DNA of 64,000 nt from an uncultured Olsenella sp. (GCA_934660915.1 CAKUIF010000002.1:1-64000); one strand, 5' to 3'; positions 41,219 through 49,471 are shown, counted from the first letter of the stretch. A program made the numbers and translations. Notes: generated from the letters alone by a model not told the origin.

Positions 41219-42617
41219 CCTCGCCCTCCTTCGGCTCGAACAGCGAGGCCACGGCAGCGCTCGCCTGTGCCTTCTTGTTGTCGCTGTTGATGCGCTGGAT
41301 CTGCTCGTCTGTGTAGTCGAGCATTTCGAGCATCACGTCGGAGTTGGCGAGCTTCGGCAGACCCTGTACCTGCTTCAACGCGGCGTCGGACAGGCTCACG
41401 ATTGACGGGTAGGCCGGGGACATGAAGCGCGGGTTGAGGTTGTAGCCGGCATCGCGCTCGGTCTCGTAATCTGTGCCGTTCGCCACAGCGAGCGCCATGT
41501 AGGCCACGTTGCGCAAAGCGTTGCCATTCTCGCGGTTGAGGTTCTTCGCATCGATCACGAGCGGTTCGAGCGATGCAGCGATGGCATCCGAAGAGGATGG
41601 GTTGTCGTTGCTCACGCCGAAGAAAGACACCGGAACATTGGTGACCGCCGACATTTGGCATGCTAGCTGGCGCAGGTACTCGGTGAGCGGCGCCATCTGC
41701 AACTGGGCCGACTGCCACACGGTCGGCGAGTCTCCGTCAGGGTCTTTGGTGATCTCGTTGACCGCCCCCATCGACGCGTCGTACTTGTTCTGCCCGTTGA
41801 TCATCTTCTTGTATGTGCCGAGCAGCCAGGTCTGCGGCAGCGTCGCGGCCTCAGACGCCACCTCCATGCGGGCGCGTTGGCGTATGGCGTCGTCTGTGAT
41901 GCTCATGACCGAACGGCTGATGCGCGAGGAGCCGAACGGTCGCTCAAGCGTGGCATCGTAGGGCATAGGCTCCATGAGACAGCGACCCATGCCATGCTCC
42001 ATGTAGTCGGCCACCCAGTGGCCGCTGCCGCGCGTAAGCACCACCAGCGCGTCTTCTGTGAGCAGGTGCACGACGGTCGGCACGCGCTCGGTGTCACCTG
42101 GCATCTTCTTCGACTCGGCCACAACGAGACCGGCCTTGATGCGCTTCTGCGCGTCATCCCAGATTGCCGCCGCTGCGGTTGCCGGGTACGCGGAGATGAT
42201 TGGCTTGCCGCCGCCGTCCGTGACAGTCCAGAAGCCGCAGCAGTGCTTCAGCTCACCGATAAGGTTCTTGCGGTAGAGAGCTTCGAGCTGGTTGTCGGCG
42301 CATATGTCGCGCAGCCGCATGGTAACGGCATTGTCGTCGGCAGTGAAGCCGTTGAACACCGAGCGATCTGCCAGGGCGTGCACCGCCTTCTTGGGCCAGT
42401 CAACGCGCGGGTTGATCTTCTTGGCGAGGGCTTTCGGCATGGCGATGCCTAGGTCTTTGACGCCGACGTGTCCGAGGTAGTAGTCCTCCCGCAACATGTT
42501 GCGGGATCGGTGGGTGCGCCACGTGTCCATAAGCTCGCGCACGAGCGCCTTGTCCTCGTGTCGCAGGCCTTCCGCCGCCGCGACCTGTCCGGCCAGTTCC
42601 ATGTTCACTGCTGCCAT
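41190..42617 (-). CDS. Portal protein (SPP1 gp6-like)
   Basis: 475 residues. RSRNMLREDYYLGHVGVKDLGIAMPK at the N-terminus, the stem/wing region YRQLACQMSAVTNVPVSFFGV-like (here LRQLACQMSAVTNVPVSFFGVSNDNPSSSDAI) and an acidic C-terminus. Dodecameric DNA gate at one capsid vertex. Overlaps the minor head gene by 29 bases and abuts the terminase gene. Confidence 0.9.
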   Translation of the reverse strand: MAAVNMELAGQVAAAEGLRHEDKALVRELMDTWRTHRSRNMLREDYYLGHVGVKDLGIAMPKALAKKINPRVDWPKKAVHALADRSVFNGFTADDNAVTMRLRDICADNQLEALYRKNLIGELKHCCGFWTVTDGGGKPIISAYPATAAAAIWDDAQKRIKAGLVVAESKKMPGDTERVPTVVHLLTEDALVVLTRGSGHWVADYMEHGMGRCLMEPMPYDATLERPFGSSRISRSVMSITDDAIRQRARMEVASEAATLPQTWLLGTYKKMINGQNKYDASMGAVNEITKDPDGDSPTVWQSAQLQMAPLTEYLRQLACQMSAVTNVPVSFFGVSNDNPSSSDAIAASLEPLVIDAKNLNRENGNALRNVAYMALAVANGTDYETERDAGYNLNPRFMSPAYPSIVSLSDAALKQVQGLPKLANSDVMLEMLDYTDEQIQRINSDNKKAQASAAVASLFEPKEGEDGGDTSQPA

Positions 42618-44041
42618 CAGAAGCTTGCCTCCTGTTTACGTCTCGGGTCTCTCTTGGTTGTCCTCGCCGCCCATAGGGCCAGCGATGCGCTCTCGATCGG
42701 CGCTGACGAAGAGTCGGGGCCGTCGCCGAAGCCCCAGCCGTCGCGCCCGATGTCGCGCTTGATCGACTTCGTTGCGGAATCGTCCAACGCGGGCGATTCG
42801 ATGTGGCTCGTCGTCCCGGCGTTGACCTCGTCGGCCAGCATCGTCGCGGCGGCCTGCACGATCGCGGTGCTGCCCATGACGATCGCCGACTTCGGCATCC
42901 TGCCGTCCAGAAGTCGCTGCTTCAGCGCGTCCGCTCCGCTCTTTCCGTCGATGCAGACGCACGCGATCTCCTCGCGGTTGCGCAGCAGCATATCGGATAT
43001 GCCGACAGTGCCGCCCTCAGCGCCCATGAGGTCGTAAAGCTCGACGTAGGAGCCGGCACCGCGCTCTGCCTTCGCCCAGGACACGGCAACGCGCGACCCG
43101 TCGGGCGAGAACTTCACGCCGAACGCGAGCTTGCCTTCCTGCATCGGCCCCGCCGCCTCGCACGCCTTCCACTTGGCGCTCGAAAGCGCGTATGAGTCGG
43201 CTCCTCCGATTGGGCTCCACCAGCCAAGGCGCTCACGCGCGAAGACGTCGGGCTGCATCTGCTCGGACTCGCCGCGTACGGCCTCTATGTCGAGGATTGT
43301 GCCGAGAGACGGGTTGTACTCGAACCATCGCGACTCGTCGTGCACGTCGCCGATCTCTGTAGCGCCCCACTCGATCCATCCCATCTCAGACCTGCCGTTG
43401 TGAACGTCCTCGTGGAGGTCGCGGAACACCGTGCCAACGTTGTCGGGGCCTGGCGGCGTGCCCAGGTAGATCGTCTGCGGGTTGTGCTTCGACCCTGCCG
43501 AGATGGCGGGCAGAGAAGCCGCCTGCTGCTTGGCCGTAAGCTCCTGTGCTTCGTCGTAAATGAGCACGTCGTAGGTCTTGCCTCGCGCCAGCGAGTCGGT
43601 GCGCGTGGTGAAGCGGATAAGGCCGCCGTTCTTGAGCTTGATGGCCTGTTGGCCGTTGGTCTTGCGCACGGCGAGCAGCAGGGCGTTAAGCTCAGGCTCG
43701 TCCTCGTCCTCGAATGGCCTTGAAAGCTCCTGGAACATCTGGTCTGAGGTGTCGCCGTGCTGGCATGTGTACAGGATTTTCTCGCCGTTGAGGGCGCCGT
43801 GGAAGCAGCGGGCGCGAACGTCCCAGCTCTTGCCGTTCTGTCGCGGGATGGATATGCCGATCGAGCGCAGCAGGTACTTGTCGCGTTCGTCGCGGGCGAG
43901 CATGGCGTCGAGCAGGTGCGGCTGCCACGGCAGCGGGTCGCCGAAGTACGCGGATGCCAGTTCTGCCGCCATGGGGCCGTCCCCGTCGAGCCTTTCTGGG
44001 ATGTTCGCCTCGTATGTCGGGGTCTGCCTCGCCTGCATCAC
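42617..44041 (-). CDS. Terminase large subunit
   Basis: 474 residues. ATPase: deviant Walker A SIPRQNGKSW (about residue 70), Walker B VLIYDEAQEL; C-terminal RNase H-like nuclease with Asp residues in FSPDGSRVAVSW and CVCIDGKSGADAL. Packages DNA through the portal. Shares one base with the portal gene and 4 with the small subunit gene. Confidence 0.92.
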   Translation of the reverse strand: MMQARQTPTYEANIPERLDGDGPMAAELASAYFGDPLPWQPHLLDAMLARDERDKYLLRSIGISIPRQNGKSWDVRARCFHGALNGEKILYTCQHGDTSDQMFQELSRPFEDEDEPELNALLLAVRKTNGQQAIKLKNGGLIRFTTRTDSLARGKTYDVLIYDEAQELTAKQQAASLPAISAGSKHNPQTIYLGTPPGPDNVGTVFRDLHEDVHNGRSEMGWIEWGATEIGDVHDESRWFEYNPSLGTILDIEAVRGESEQMQPDVFARERLGWWSPIGGADSYALSSAKWKACEAAGPMQEGKLAFGVKFSPDGSRVAVSWAKAERGAGSYVELYDLMGAEGGTVGISDMLLRNREEIACVCIDGKSGADALKQRLLDGRMPKSAIVMGSTAIVQAAATMLADEVNAGTTSHIESPALDDSATKSIKRDIGRDGWGFGDGPDSSSAPIESASLALWAARTTKRDPRRKQEASF

Positions 44042-44481
44042 GCGCCTGCCGCCTTGGCACGCGTCTCGCGGTCATCGAACATGAGCGTGAGCAGCTTGCC
44101 GTGGGCGCTCGCGGGTCGCGCCTGCTGCACCGTGACGTTTCGGGCCGACTTGGACAGGCCGAGCTGGTCTGACAGCGCTCTGATCTCGGTGCTGGCCTCC
44201 TTCAATACGGTCAGCGCCGGATTCTTGCGCATCATCTTGAGCCGCTTGCCGCCCTTGCCCCTGATCGGCTTGTATGCGGTGGCGTCGAGTATTTCAATCT
44301 CGTTGTCCCCGAGGGCCATGGCCTCGCGTGCCTGGTTCGCCACGGCGTGCCAATAGCAGAGCAGCGCCAGCGTCGGCGCATCCTCCTGCGCGAACGTGCG
44401 CCTCGCGGTCAACTGCTCCCAGATGGCGGCTTGCACGGGGTCGCTAGCTACTTCCTGCGGCATCTCGATGTTCTCGGCCAT
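44038..44481 (-). CDS. Terminase small subunit
   Basis: 147 residues, helical, P27-like: LALLCYWHAVANQAREAMAL ... KMMRKNPALTVLKEASTEIRALSDQLGLSKSAR. Binds DNA ends and recruits the large subunit. First gene of the packaging operon, preceded by a GGAGGGAATC ribosome site and by motif site 3. Confidence 0.85.
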   Translation of the reverse strand: MAENIEMPQEVASDPVQAAIWEQLTARRTFAQEDAPTLALLCYWHAVANQAREAMALGDNEIEILDATAYKPIRGKGGKRLKMMRKNPALTVLKEASTEIRALSDQLGLSKSARNVTVQQARPASAHGKLLTLMFDDRETRAKAAGA

Positions 44482-44504
44482 GATTCCCTCCTTCTTCGCG
44501 GGGA

Positions 44505-44526
44505 ATCGTAATGGCGGCGTGAGATA
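44505..44526 (-). promoter_or_regulatory. Shared late-operon motif, site 3
   Basis: ATCTCACGCCGCCATTACGA on the minus strand, 24 bp before the small terminase start and downstream of the early-operon terminator at 44651-44679. Sixteen or more positions agree with site 1. Confidence 0.5.
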
Positions 44527-44650
44527 GCGAAATCGTTCGGAACGGGCGGGGGGAAATCGGCCCTAGGCGGCCGGAGTGGCCTTCCGACCCGGGGGAGGGG
44601 CGACCGCCCCGCCTCTTTTCGGCGGTTTCGGCGCTTGGGGCCAAAAGAAA

Positions 44651-44679
44651 GGGCGCGACCGCCGAAACGACCGCGCCCC
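44651..44679 (-). terminator. Terminator after the early operon
   Basis: GGGCGCG/CGCGCCC stem around a pyrimidine-rich loop, followed on the minus strand by TTTCTTTTGG. Lies 25 bp after the HNH gene stop. Confidence 0.8.
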
Positions 44680-44704
44680 TATTGGTGCATTGCTATGTTT
44701 TCCC

Positions 44705-44995
44705 TCAGAACAGCCGCGTGCGGCGTATCTGGTACCGCTTGGCGTCGCCCGGCATCCTGTTGCCGCGCCGCTGGTTGCAAATCCTGTGGGCTGCATCCAC
44801 GTTGGAGTAGTCCAGCGGGCTGCCTCCCCTCGACACGGGCAGCAGCTCGTCCACCTCGAAGCTCCACGGGTCGCCGCTCGGCAGGCTGTAGTCTATCGGC
44901 TGGCCGCATATGTGGCACGGCCTTCCCTCTGCCCTCAGCCTCGCTCTCAGCTTGCGCCTTGCGTTGCCGTTGCGGTTGCGCGGGTTGCCACTCAT
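44705..44995 (-). CDS. HNH endonuclease
   Basis: 96 residues from ATG 44995, which overlaps the previous stop as ATGA. CHICGQPIDY (zinc pair), FEVDELLPVSRGG (first acidic/His-like motif, with Asp-Glu in place of Asp-His) and AHRICNQRRGNR form the HNH fold. HNH genes next to terminase often aid DNA packaging. The missing first His is unusual. Confidence 0.8.
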   Translation of the reverse strand: MSGNPRNRNGNARRKLRARLRAEGRPCHICGQPIDYSLPSGDPWSFEVDELLPVSRGGSPLDYSNVDAAHRICNQRRGNRMPGDAKRYQIRRTRLF

Positions 44996-45120
44996 GCCAG
45001 CATCGCCGCTATCCCGCCGATGCACCACACGATGCCGTAGCACACGAGCAGCACCAGGAAGAGCATCACGAGCATGGACGCGACAGCACCGGCTGCATCC
45101 ATTAACTTCTTGTATCCCAT
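44992..45120 (-). CDS. Small membrane protein
   Basis: 42 residues: MGYKKLMDAAGAVASM then a hydrophobic helix LVMLFLVLLVCYGIVWCIGGIAAML. Start and stop overlap or abut neighbouring phage genes, the pattern of this operon. No family recognised. Confidence 0.6.
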   Translation of the reverse strand: MGYKKLMDAAGAVASMLVMLFLVLLVCYGIVWCIGGIAAMLA

Positions 45121-45121
45121 G

Positions 45122-45238
45122 TCAACCTCCAATGATCATGCGGGCCAGCGATACCGCCGCCCACAGCGTCAATCCGTCTATTAGCAGGGATGCCGCTATT
45201 ATGAGCAGGCATCCCCAGTTGCATCCCGGGCGGCTCAT
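45122..45238 (-). CDS. Small membrane protein
   Basis: 38 residues: MSRPGCNWGCLLIIAASLLIDGLTLWAAVSLARMIIGG, a single helix, from ATG 45238 overlapping the upstream stop by four bases. Unknown role. Confidence 0.55.
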   Translation of the reverse strand: MSRPGCNWGCLLIIAASLLIDGLTLWAAVSLARMIIGG

Positions 45239-45453
45239 TCGTCCCACCTTATCGTTCCGTCGTCGTATTCGGCATGCAGCCACGCCGCGTACTCCTCGAA
45301 GGACGCGAACTCGCCGACGCGGCGCGAGTGCTTCGCGCACCTCGTGTGCGGGTCGACCTCGTCCACGACTATGAGCAGCGGGCACGTCATCACGCGCACC
45401 TCCATGCGCGCCGCCCTCTCCGGCGTCCCGAAGTAGTATTCCCAGTTTGTCAA
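45235..45453 (-). CDS. Unknown phage protein
   Basis: 72 residues starting MTNWEYYFGTPERAARME, with LIVVDEVDPHTRCAKHSRRVGEFASFEEYAAWLHAEY. Soluble, no known domain. Overlaps the small membrane protein gene by four bases. Confidence 0.6.
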   Translation of the reverse strand: MTNWEYYFGTPERAARMEVRVMTCPLLIVVDEVDPHTRCAKHSRRVGEFASFEEYAAWLHAEYDDGTIRWDE

Positions 45454-45464
45454 TCTGCCACCTC

Positions 45465-45593
45465 CTACCCGCAGGCGAGCAGGGCCAGAACCACCAGCCC
45501 CGCCGCCAGCATGCGGATCACATAGAACTCAAGGGCCAGCACCGCCAGCAGCAGCGCCACGGCCAAGGCGGCTAGGGCTTGAAGTGCTCGCAA
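45465..45593 (-). CDS. Small hydrophobic protein
   Basis: 42 residues from TTG 45593: LRALQALAALAVALLLAVLALEFYVIRMLAAGLVVLALLACG, nearly all hydrophobic, two short helices. GGGGGTGA precedes the TTG. It overlaps the end of the upstream gene. Start codon uncertain. Confidence 0.45.
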   Translation of the reverse strand: MRALQALAALAVALLLAVLALEFYVIRMLAAGLVVLALLACG

Positions 45594-45865
45594 GCGATCT
45601 CACCCCCGTCCTTCAGATGGTCGAGCGCCCAGTCGACGGCCTTGTTGGCCGCGTCGGCCATGCTCTTGCCCGCAAGCTCCTCGTTGGCTATAGCCGCCTC
45701 AAGCTCAAGGCCGCACACGCCGTCGTCGCCGTCGGTTGGCTTGAACCACCTGCACTCGCAGCATGGCTCCGGCTCCTCCTGGTTCCACGGCGCGTTCGGG
45801 TCTCCCTCGAAGCAGCCGGGCGGAAGGTTCCACCCGCTGGGTGGTTCGTAGACGACCATGCTCAT
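45572..45865 (-). CDS. Cys-rich phage protein
   Basis: 97 residues from ATG 45865 within GATGA overlap. EPEPCCECRWFKPTDGDDGVCGLELEA...ACEHF looks like a small metal-binding module. Role unknown. Confidence 0.6.
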   Translation of the reverse strand: MSMVVYEPPSGWNLPPGCFEGDPNAPWNQEEPEPCCECRWFKPTDGDDGVCGLELEAAIANEELAGKSMADAANKAVDWALDHLKDGGEIACEHFKP

Positions 45866-46194
45866 CGGGCACCGCCCGTGCACGGGATGTCGTGGCCGAT
45901 GATCTCAAGGTCGTATGCCACGGCTGCGGCGCGCTCAACCCTGCAACCCCTGGCGTTCTCCCATCCCTCGCAGAGGAACACGGCGTCGCAGCAGGCCATC
46001 TTCGCGAGGCTCTGGCTTAGGTAGTACAGCGGCTCGTTCACGACCTTGTGCGGCACCGCGAGGCCGTCCTTGAAGTACGTGTCCACGACCTCGTATCCGC
46101 GCCGCTCAAGCTCTGCGACCGCCTTCGTGCGGGCCTCAAGTATCTGCTCCTCGCCAAGCCCGTTCATTGGCTGGACGATCATCGCCTTCTTCAT
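45862..46194 (-). CDS. DUF4406/nucleoside 2-deoxyribosyltransferase-like protein
   Basis: 110 residues. MIVQPMNGLGEEQI at the first strand and CDAVFLCEGWENARGCRVERAAAVAYDLEII near the end form the Rossmann-like DUF4406 pattern. Often in phage early regions; nucleotide-related activity is assumed from the fold. Confidence 0.72.
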   Translation of the reverse strand: MKKAMIVQPMNGLGEEQILEARTKAVAELERRGYEVVDTYFKDGLAVPHKVVNEPLYYLSQSLAKMACCDAVFLCEGWENARGCRVERAAAVAYDLEIIGHDIPCTGGAR

Positions 46195-46205
46195 TTAGGT
46201 TCCTC

Positions 46206-46559
46206 TCAGTCGCCGTCCCATACGCCGTCGGGGCGCATCCTCGCCATGGCGAGCAGCTGCAACAGCGCCCGCTTGGCGTTGCCCTCGGTAGCCTCCCAGT
46301 AGTCGTCGGAAACGTCGTTGCCGAGCCGCAGGGCCGCCGCTTTGAGCATCGGTATCGACTCGGCCCCGGTCTTCCCGTAGATCTCGCGGATGCCGCGCTC
46401 TCCCAAGCAGCGGTAGTGTTTCCCGTAGTTGTAGGTCACGTTCAGCCAAAGCTCGGTCGTGCCTCCTAGGGCATATGTTCCGCCCGCCATGAGATGCGGA
46501 GAATCGACCTCCAACGTCTCGTGCGTCACAGGGTCGCACAGCCTTATGTCGTAGCTCAT
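46206..46559 (-). CDS. Unknown phage protein
   Basis: 117 residues starting MSYDIRLCDPVTHETLEVDSPHLMAGGTYALGGTTELWLNVTYNY and ending MRPDGVWDGD. Widespread type of phage hypothetical with a MxYDIxLxDP start; function unknown. Confidence 0.65.
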   Translation of the reverse strand: MSYDIRLCDPVTHETLEVDSPHLMAGGTYALGGTTELWLNVTYNYGKHYRCLGERGIREIYGKTGAESIPMLKAAALRLGNDVSDDYWEATEGNAKRALLQLLAMARMRPDGVWDGD

Positions 46560-46750
46560 GAGGCGTCACACCCCTTCGCGTTTCTGCGGCGCACGTTGTC
46601 GCCATCTACCTCGTCGCGGCACTTTTCGCAGACCTCGCCGACACACTTCTTGTTGTCCTTCCAAAATTCGCGCGGGTAGCACGTGAAAAACGGGTTGCAG
46701 TGCGTTTTGCCGCACCTCGCGCACGTCCATTTATACGGGTCGCAGCTCAT
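46556..46750 (-). CDS. Zinc-ribbon-like phage protein
   Basis: 64 residues with CxxC pairs (WTCARCGKTHC, VCEKC). ATG overlaps neighbouring stops on both sides. Probably a small nucleic-acid or protein-binding zinc module. Confidence 0.6.
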   Translation of the reverse strand: MSCDPYKWTCARCGKTHCNPFFTCYPREFWKDNKKCVGEVCEKCRDEVDGDNVRRRNAKGCDAS

Positions 46751-47091
46751 GCGATCTCACCCGCCTCGGCCATGGCGATCCTCTCGCCGATCCACCGCAT
46801 CACGGGGACGGCCATGCTGTTGCCGATCGCCTTGTAGCGCGGCCCGTCCGGGCACTCGTCTGCGGGCTTGCCGCGATAGGGTATCTTCGTCCAATCGTCG
46901 GGGAAGCCTTGCAGCCGCTCGCACTCGCGCGGCGTGAGCCTTCGCACAACCATGTCTCCTCCTTCCTCGCTGAAAAGCGTCTGAGTGTTGCTGGTGGAGA
47001 GGGTGAGCGACACTTCGTCGCTCACCAGCGCTCCTTTGCCCCCGCCCGCGCATCCGCAGCGGACGAGCAGCGTGCAGGCGCTCACAGGCAC
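46747..47091 (-). CDS. DNA cytosine-5 methyltransferase, C-terminal part
   Basis: 114 residues from GTG 47091. Carries motif IX (RRLTPRECERLQGFPDDWT) and motif X (YKAIGNSMAVPVMRWIGERI), which complete the fold of the upstream part. It is in the -1 frame relative to that part and overlaps it by 10 bases. Either a frameshift broke a single gene or this is a two-subunit enzyme like AquI. Confidence 0.8.
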   Translation of the reverse strand: MPVSACTLLVRCGCAGGGKGALVSDEVSLTLSTSNTQTLFSEEGGDMVVRRLTPRECERLQGFPDDWTKIPYRGKPADECPDGPRYKAIGNSMAVPVMRWIGERIAMAEAGEIA

Positions 47092-47897
47092 ACCGACGGC
47101 GCGTCGCCGCCAACCTTGAGCGTACCAACCATGTCGTATCCGATCGCCGTGTTCGCGTTGAGGTCGGCCATCGTTATCGGCTCGTCGATGGGGTAGACGG
47201 CGGGGTTGTGCCAGTCGGCGGTGAGCGTCGGCGACTGCTCCGGTTCCGCTCCTACTCCTCCCGCGCCCGCTCCCTGGTGGTACTTGAAGCCTGCGCTACG
47301 AGGGCTTCTTCCAGCCTCTTCGGCAAGGCTCGCCCTCTTTTCCGCGCTCGATTCAAGATCCCCTCGCATGCTCTCCGGCTCAATGAGTACGCCGACGGGG
47401 GGGCAGGCTCCAAGATGTCCGACAAGAAAGAGACGACGGCGTCTTTGGGCCACTCCGAAGAACTGCGCATCGAGTACGCGCCACGCCAGACCGTACCCGA
47501 GCTTGTCCATTTCGGACAGGAGCTGTCGGAAAGCCTCCCCATTCTCGCTTGAGAGCGCTCCCGGGACGTTCTCCCAAAGAAACCATCGAGGACGTATCTC
47601 ACGTACCGCCCGAATGTACTCGAACATGAGCCCTGACTCACCTTGCAACCCCTCCCGTTTGCCCGCGATCGAGAAGGACTGGCACGGGCTTCCACCCACC
47701 ACCAGATCCACCTTGCCGCGGTACTTCTTCCAGTTCATCTTGGTAACGTCGCCGATATTCGGAACCTCTGGGTACCGCTCGGCCAACACGGCGCTGGGGA
47801 ACTCGTCGAACTCGGCGAAGCACGCAGGCTCCCAGCCAAGCGGCTCCCACGCCACGGTTGCGGCCTCTATGCCGCTGAAAAGCGAGACGTACTTCAT
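47082..47897 (-). CDS. DNA cytosine-5 methyltransferase, catalytic part
   Basis: 271 residues: motif I LFSGIEAATVAW, motif IV with the nucleophile Cys (GGSPCQSFS), motif VI WENVPG, motif VIII QRRRRLFLVG. The target-recognition region begins after about residue 180 and the frame stops after APSVCL. Modifies cytosine in a specific sequence, probably to protect phage DNA from host restriction. Needs the C-terminal motifs encoded in the following frame. Confidence 0.88.
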   Translation of the reverse strand: MKYVSLFSGIEAATVAWEPLGWEPACFAEFDEFPSAVLAERYPEVPNIGDVTKMNWKKYRGKVDLVVGGSPCQSFSIAGKREGLQGESGLMFEYIRAVREIRPRWFLWENVPGALSSENGEAFRQLLSEMDKLGYGLAWRVLDAQFFGVAQRRRRLFLVGHLGACPPVGVLIEPESMRGDLESSAEKRASLAEEAGRSPRSAGFKYHQGAGAGGVGAEPEQSPTLTADWHNPAVYPIDEPITMADLNANTAIGYDMVGTLKVGGDAPSVCL

Positions 47898-48214
47898 TGG
47901 TGCGCCCCCAATGCTTGCTCGACGAGCATGAAGAAGCGGCGCTCGGCGTTGTCCGACGGGTTGCGCTTTCGCATGTCGGCGATCTTCAGCAGCTCGTCTT
48001 CCTCATAATGGGTGGCGTCCCAATCGACCTCGGGCCAGTCGTAGCAGGAGCAGTGCCAGCCCTCAAGCAAGATGTAGCCTTTGTCGTAATAGTCATCGCT
48101 TCTATCGCCGGCATAGATCAGCATGTAGCGCTCTTCGCTGTAATCGGGCTCGCTTTGGGCCGCGCAGATGATGCGCCACGGCTCGATAGTTTTCGGCGCC
48201 TCGACGGTTTTCAT
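47894..48214 (-). CDS. Unknown phage protein
   Basis: 106 residues. PWRIICAAQSEPDYSEERYMLIYAGDRSDDYYDKGYILLEGWHCSCYDWPEVDWD...; C-terminal helix RRFFMLVEQALG. Overlaps the methyltransferase start by four bases. Confidence 0.6.
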   Translation of the reverse strand: MKTVEAPKTIEPWRIICAAQSEPDYSEERYMLIYAGDRSDDYYDKGYILLEGWHCSCYDWPEVDWDATHYEEDELLKIADMRKRNPSDNAERRFFMLVEQALGAHQ

Positions 48215-48459
48215 GACTCGTCACCGTCCTCGGCCTTTGGCGGTTTCTGCTCGAATCGACACCACCTGGTTCCGCGCACGAGGCGAGATTTCGCGATGGC
48301 GTAGGTCTCGCCTTTCATTCGCTCCGTGTAGTCGCGGAACGCCGGGCATGCGCAATAGATCATCGTGCCGTCGAAAGGCTTGAATCTCGAATGCATGCAC
48401 TTGATGCATGACGGCGTTCTGTACTTCCTAATCTCCCTGATCGTGTTCTTGATCTTCAT
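48211..48459 (-). CDS. Cys-rich phage protein
   Basis: 82 residues. PSCIKCMHSRFKPFDGTMIYCACPAFRDY suggests a small zinc-binding fold. Four-base overlap with the next gene. Confidence 0.6.
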   Translation of the reverse strand: MKIKNTIREIRKYRTPSCIKCMHSRFKPFDGTMIYCACPAFRDYTERMKGETYAIAKSRLVRGTRWCRFEQKPPKAEDGDES

Positions 48460-48637
48460 GAGCCTTCACCTCGTTTCTCCCGTGAATGAACCGCTGCACC
48501 TCAACGCTGCAATCGCGGCACAGGTCGAAGCTCTCGATTTCGCTGGGCCAAAGCGCCCCACGGAACGTGCCGTGGGGGTCGTCGCCGATAATCAACTCGC
48601 CGCATTTGTCGCAGCGCATGCACTTGACCTTGCTCAT
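48428..48637 (-). CDS. Zinc-ribbon phage protein
   Basis: 69 residues from ATG 48637: KCMRCDKCGELIIGDDPHGTFRGALWPSEIESFDLCRDCSVEVQRFI, two CxxC pairs. Overlaps the next start by 32 bases and the previous gene by 4. Confidence 0.6.
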   Translation of the reverse strand: MSKVKCMRCDKCGELIIGDDPHGTFRGALWPSEIESFDLCRDCSVEVQRFIHGRNEVKAHEDQEHDQGD

Positions 48638-48864
48638 GCGCCATCGCCTCCGAGCTTCGCGCCGCACATCGGGCAGTAGCTGATGTCCTTCGTGTAGCAG
48701 TAGTCGCCGTTGTAGAGGCTGATGCCGATCACGTACGGCTCCTTCGCGGGGCCTTCCTTGCCGAGCACGCACAGGCGCTCTACCGATATGTCGTCGATGT
48801 CGCAGGCGCGGCCCTCTGCACTGGCGAACAGGGTTCGCCCTTCCTCGCAGTACTCGCAGCTCAT
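48634..48864 (-). CDS. Zinc-ribbon phage protein
   Basis: 76 residues from ATG 48864: MSCEYCEEG at the start and YCPMCGAKLG at the end form a split zinc ribbon around YVIGISLYNGDYCYTKDI, a common small phage protein type. Function unknown. Confidence 0.65.
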   Translation of the reverse strand: MSCEYCEEGRTLFASAEGRACDIDDISVERLCVLGKEGPAKEPYVIGISLYNGDYCYTKDISYCPMCGAKLGGDGA

Positions 48865-49076
48865 GCCATCACCCCCGCGAGGCATCCGGGGAATGTGCCC
48901 GTCAGGTCGATGCACGTGCCGTCATCGTCGACGGCGAAGCACTGGTAGCTGTCCTCGGTCATGGCCTCGACCTGCTTCAGCGCGTCCTCTCGCGTCTCGG
49001 CCTCGCCGATCTTGATGCCAGCCCTGTAGGCGCTCGCGTAGCTCTGGCAAAGCGAGCGCTCGTAGATCCCTATCAT
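48861..49076 (-). CDS. Unknown small phage protein
   Basis: 71 residues from ATG 49076: MIGIYERSLCQSYASAYRAGIKIGEAETREDALKQVEAMTEDSYQCFAVDDDGTCIDLTG. No domain recognised. Confidence 0.55.
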   Translation of the reverse strand: MIGIYERSLCQSYASAYRAGIKIGEAETREDALKQVEAMTEDSYQCFAVDDDGTCIDLTGTFPGCLAGVMA

Positions 49077-49468
49077 TCCTGGCCCGCCTTCCACTCTTCG
49101 GCTAGCTCTTCGTACTCGGCGCGGAACTCCGGCTCGAAGTAGGCGATGAGCTCGGTCTTGGTCATCCCGTAGCGCGGGCTTGAGTACCCCACGTGCTCGA
49201 TGCACCAGTCCTCAAACGGGATAAGGCTGCCGCCGCTGTTGACGCTGGTTCGGTAGCCGGTGCCGTCGCGGTAGAGCTTTGCGCGGCCCTCCTTGCGGAT
49301 GGCCTGCTCGACCTTCGAGGCATCGCGCTCGCCGCGCTCCATGAGCTTGCCGCGCAGCTCCTCTGCCTCGTCCTGCGCCTGCTCAAGCTTGCCGCGCAGC
49401 CAATCGCGCTCAGCCCGCGCCTGCTACAACTGGTCGAGCACGTACTGCTCGCATGTCTTGATCTCCAT
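49073..49468 (-). pseudogene. Phage coiled-coil protein gene with amber stop
   Basis: The frame starting ATG 49468 (MEIKTCEQYVLDQL) hits TAG at 49424-49426, then continues without further stops through QARAERDWLRGKLEQAQDEAEELRGKL into 49342-49073. The upstream ATG overlaps the neighbouring gene end in the operon manner, which supports the longer original gene of 131 codons. Translation could restart at ATG 49342, giving 89 residues. Confidence 0.65.
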
Positions 49469-49471
49469 GGG

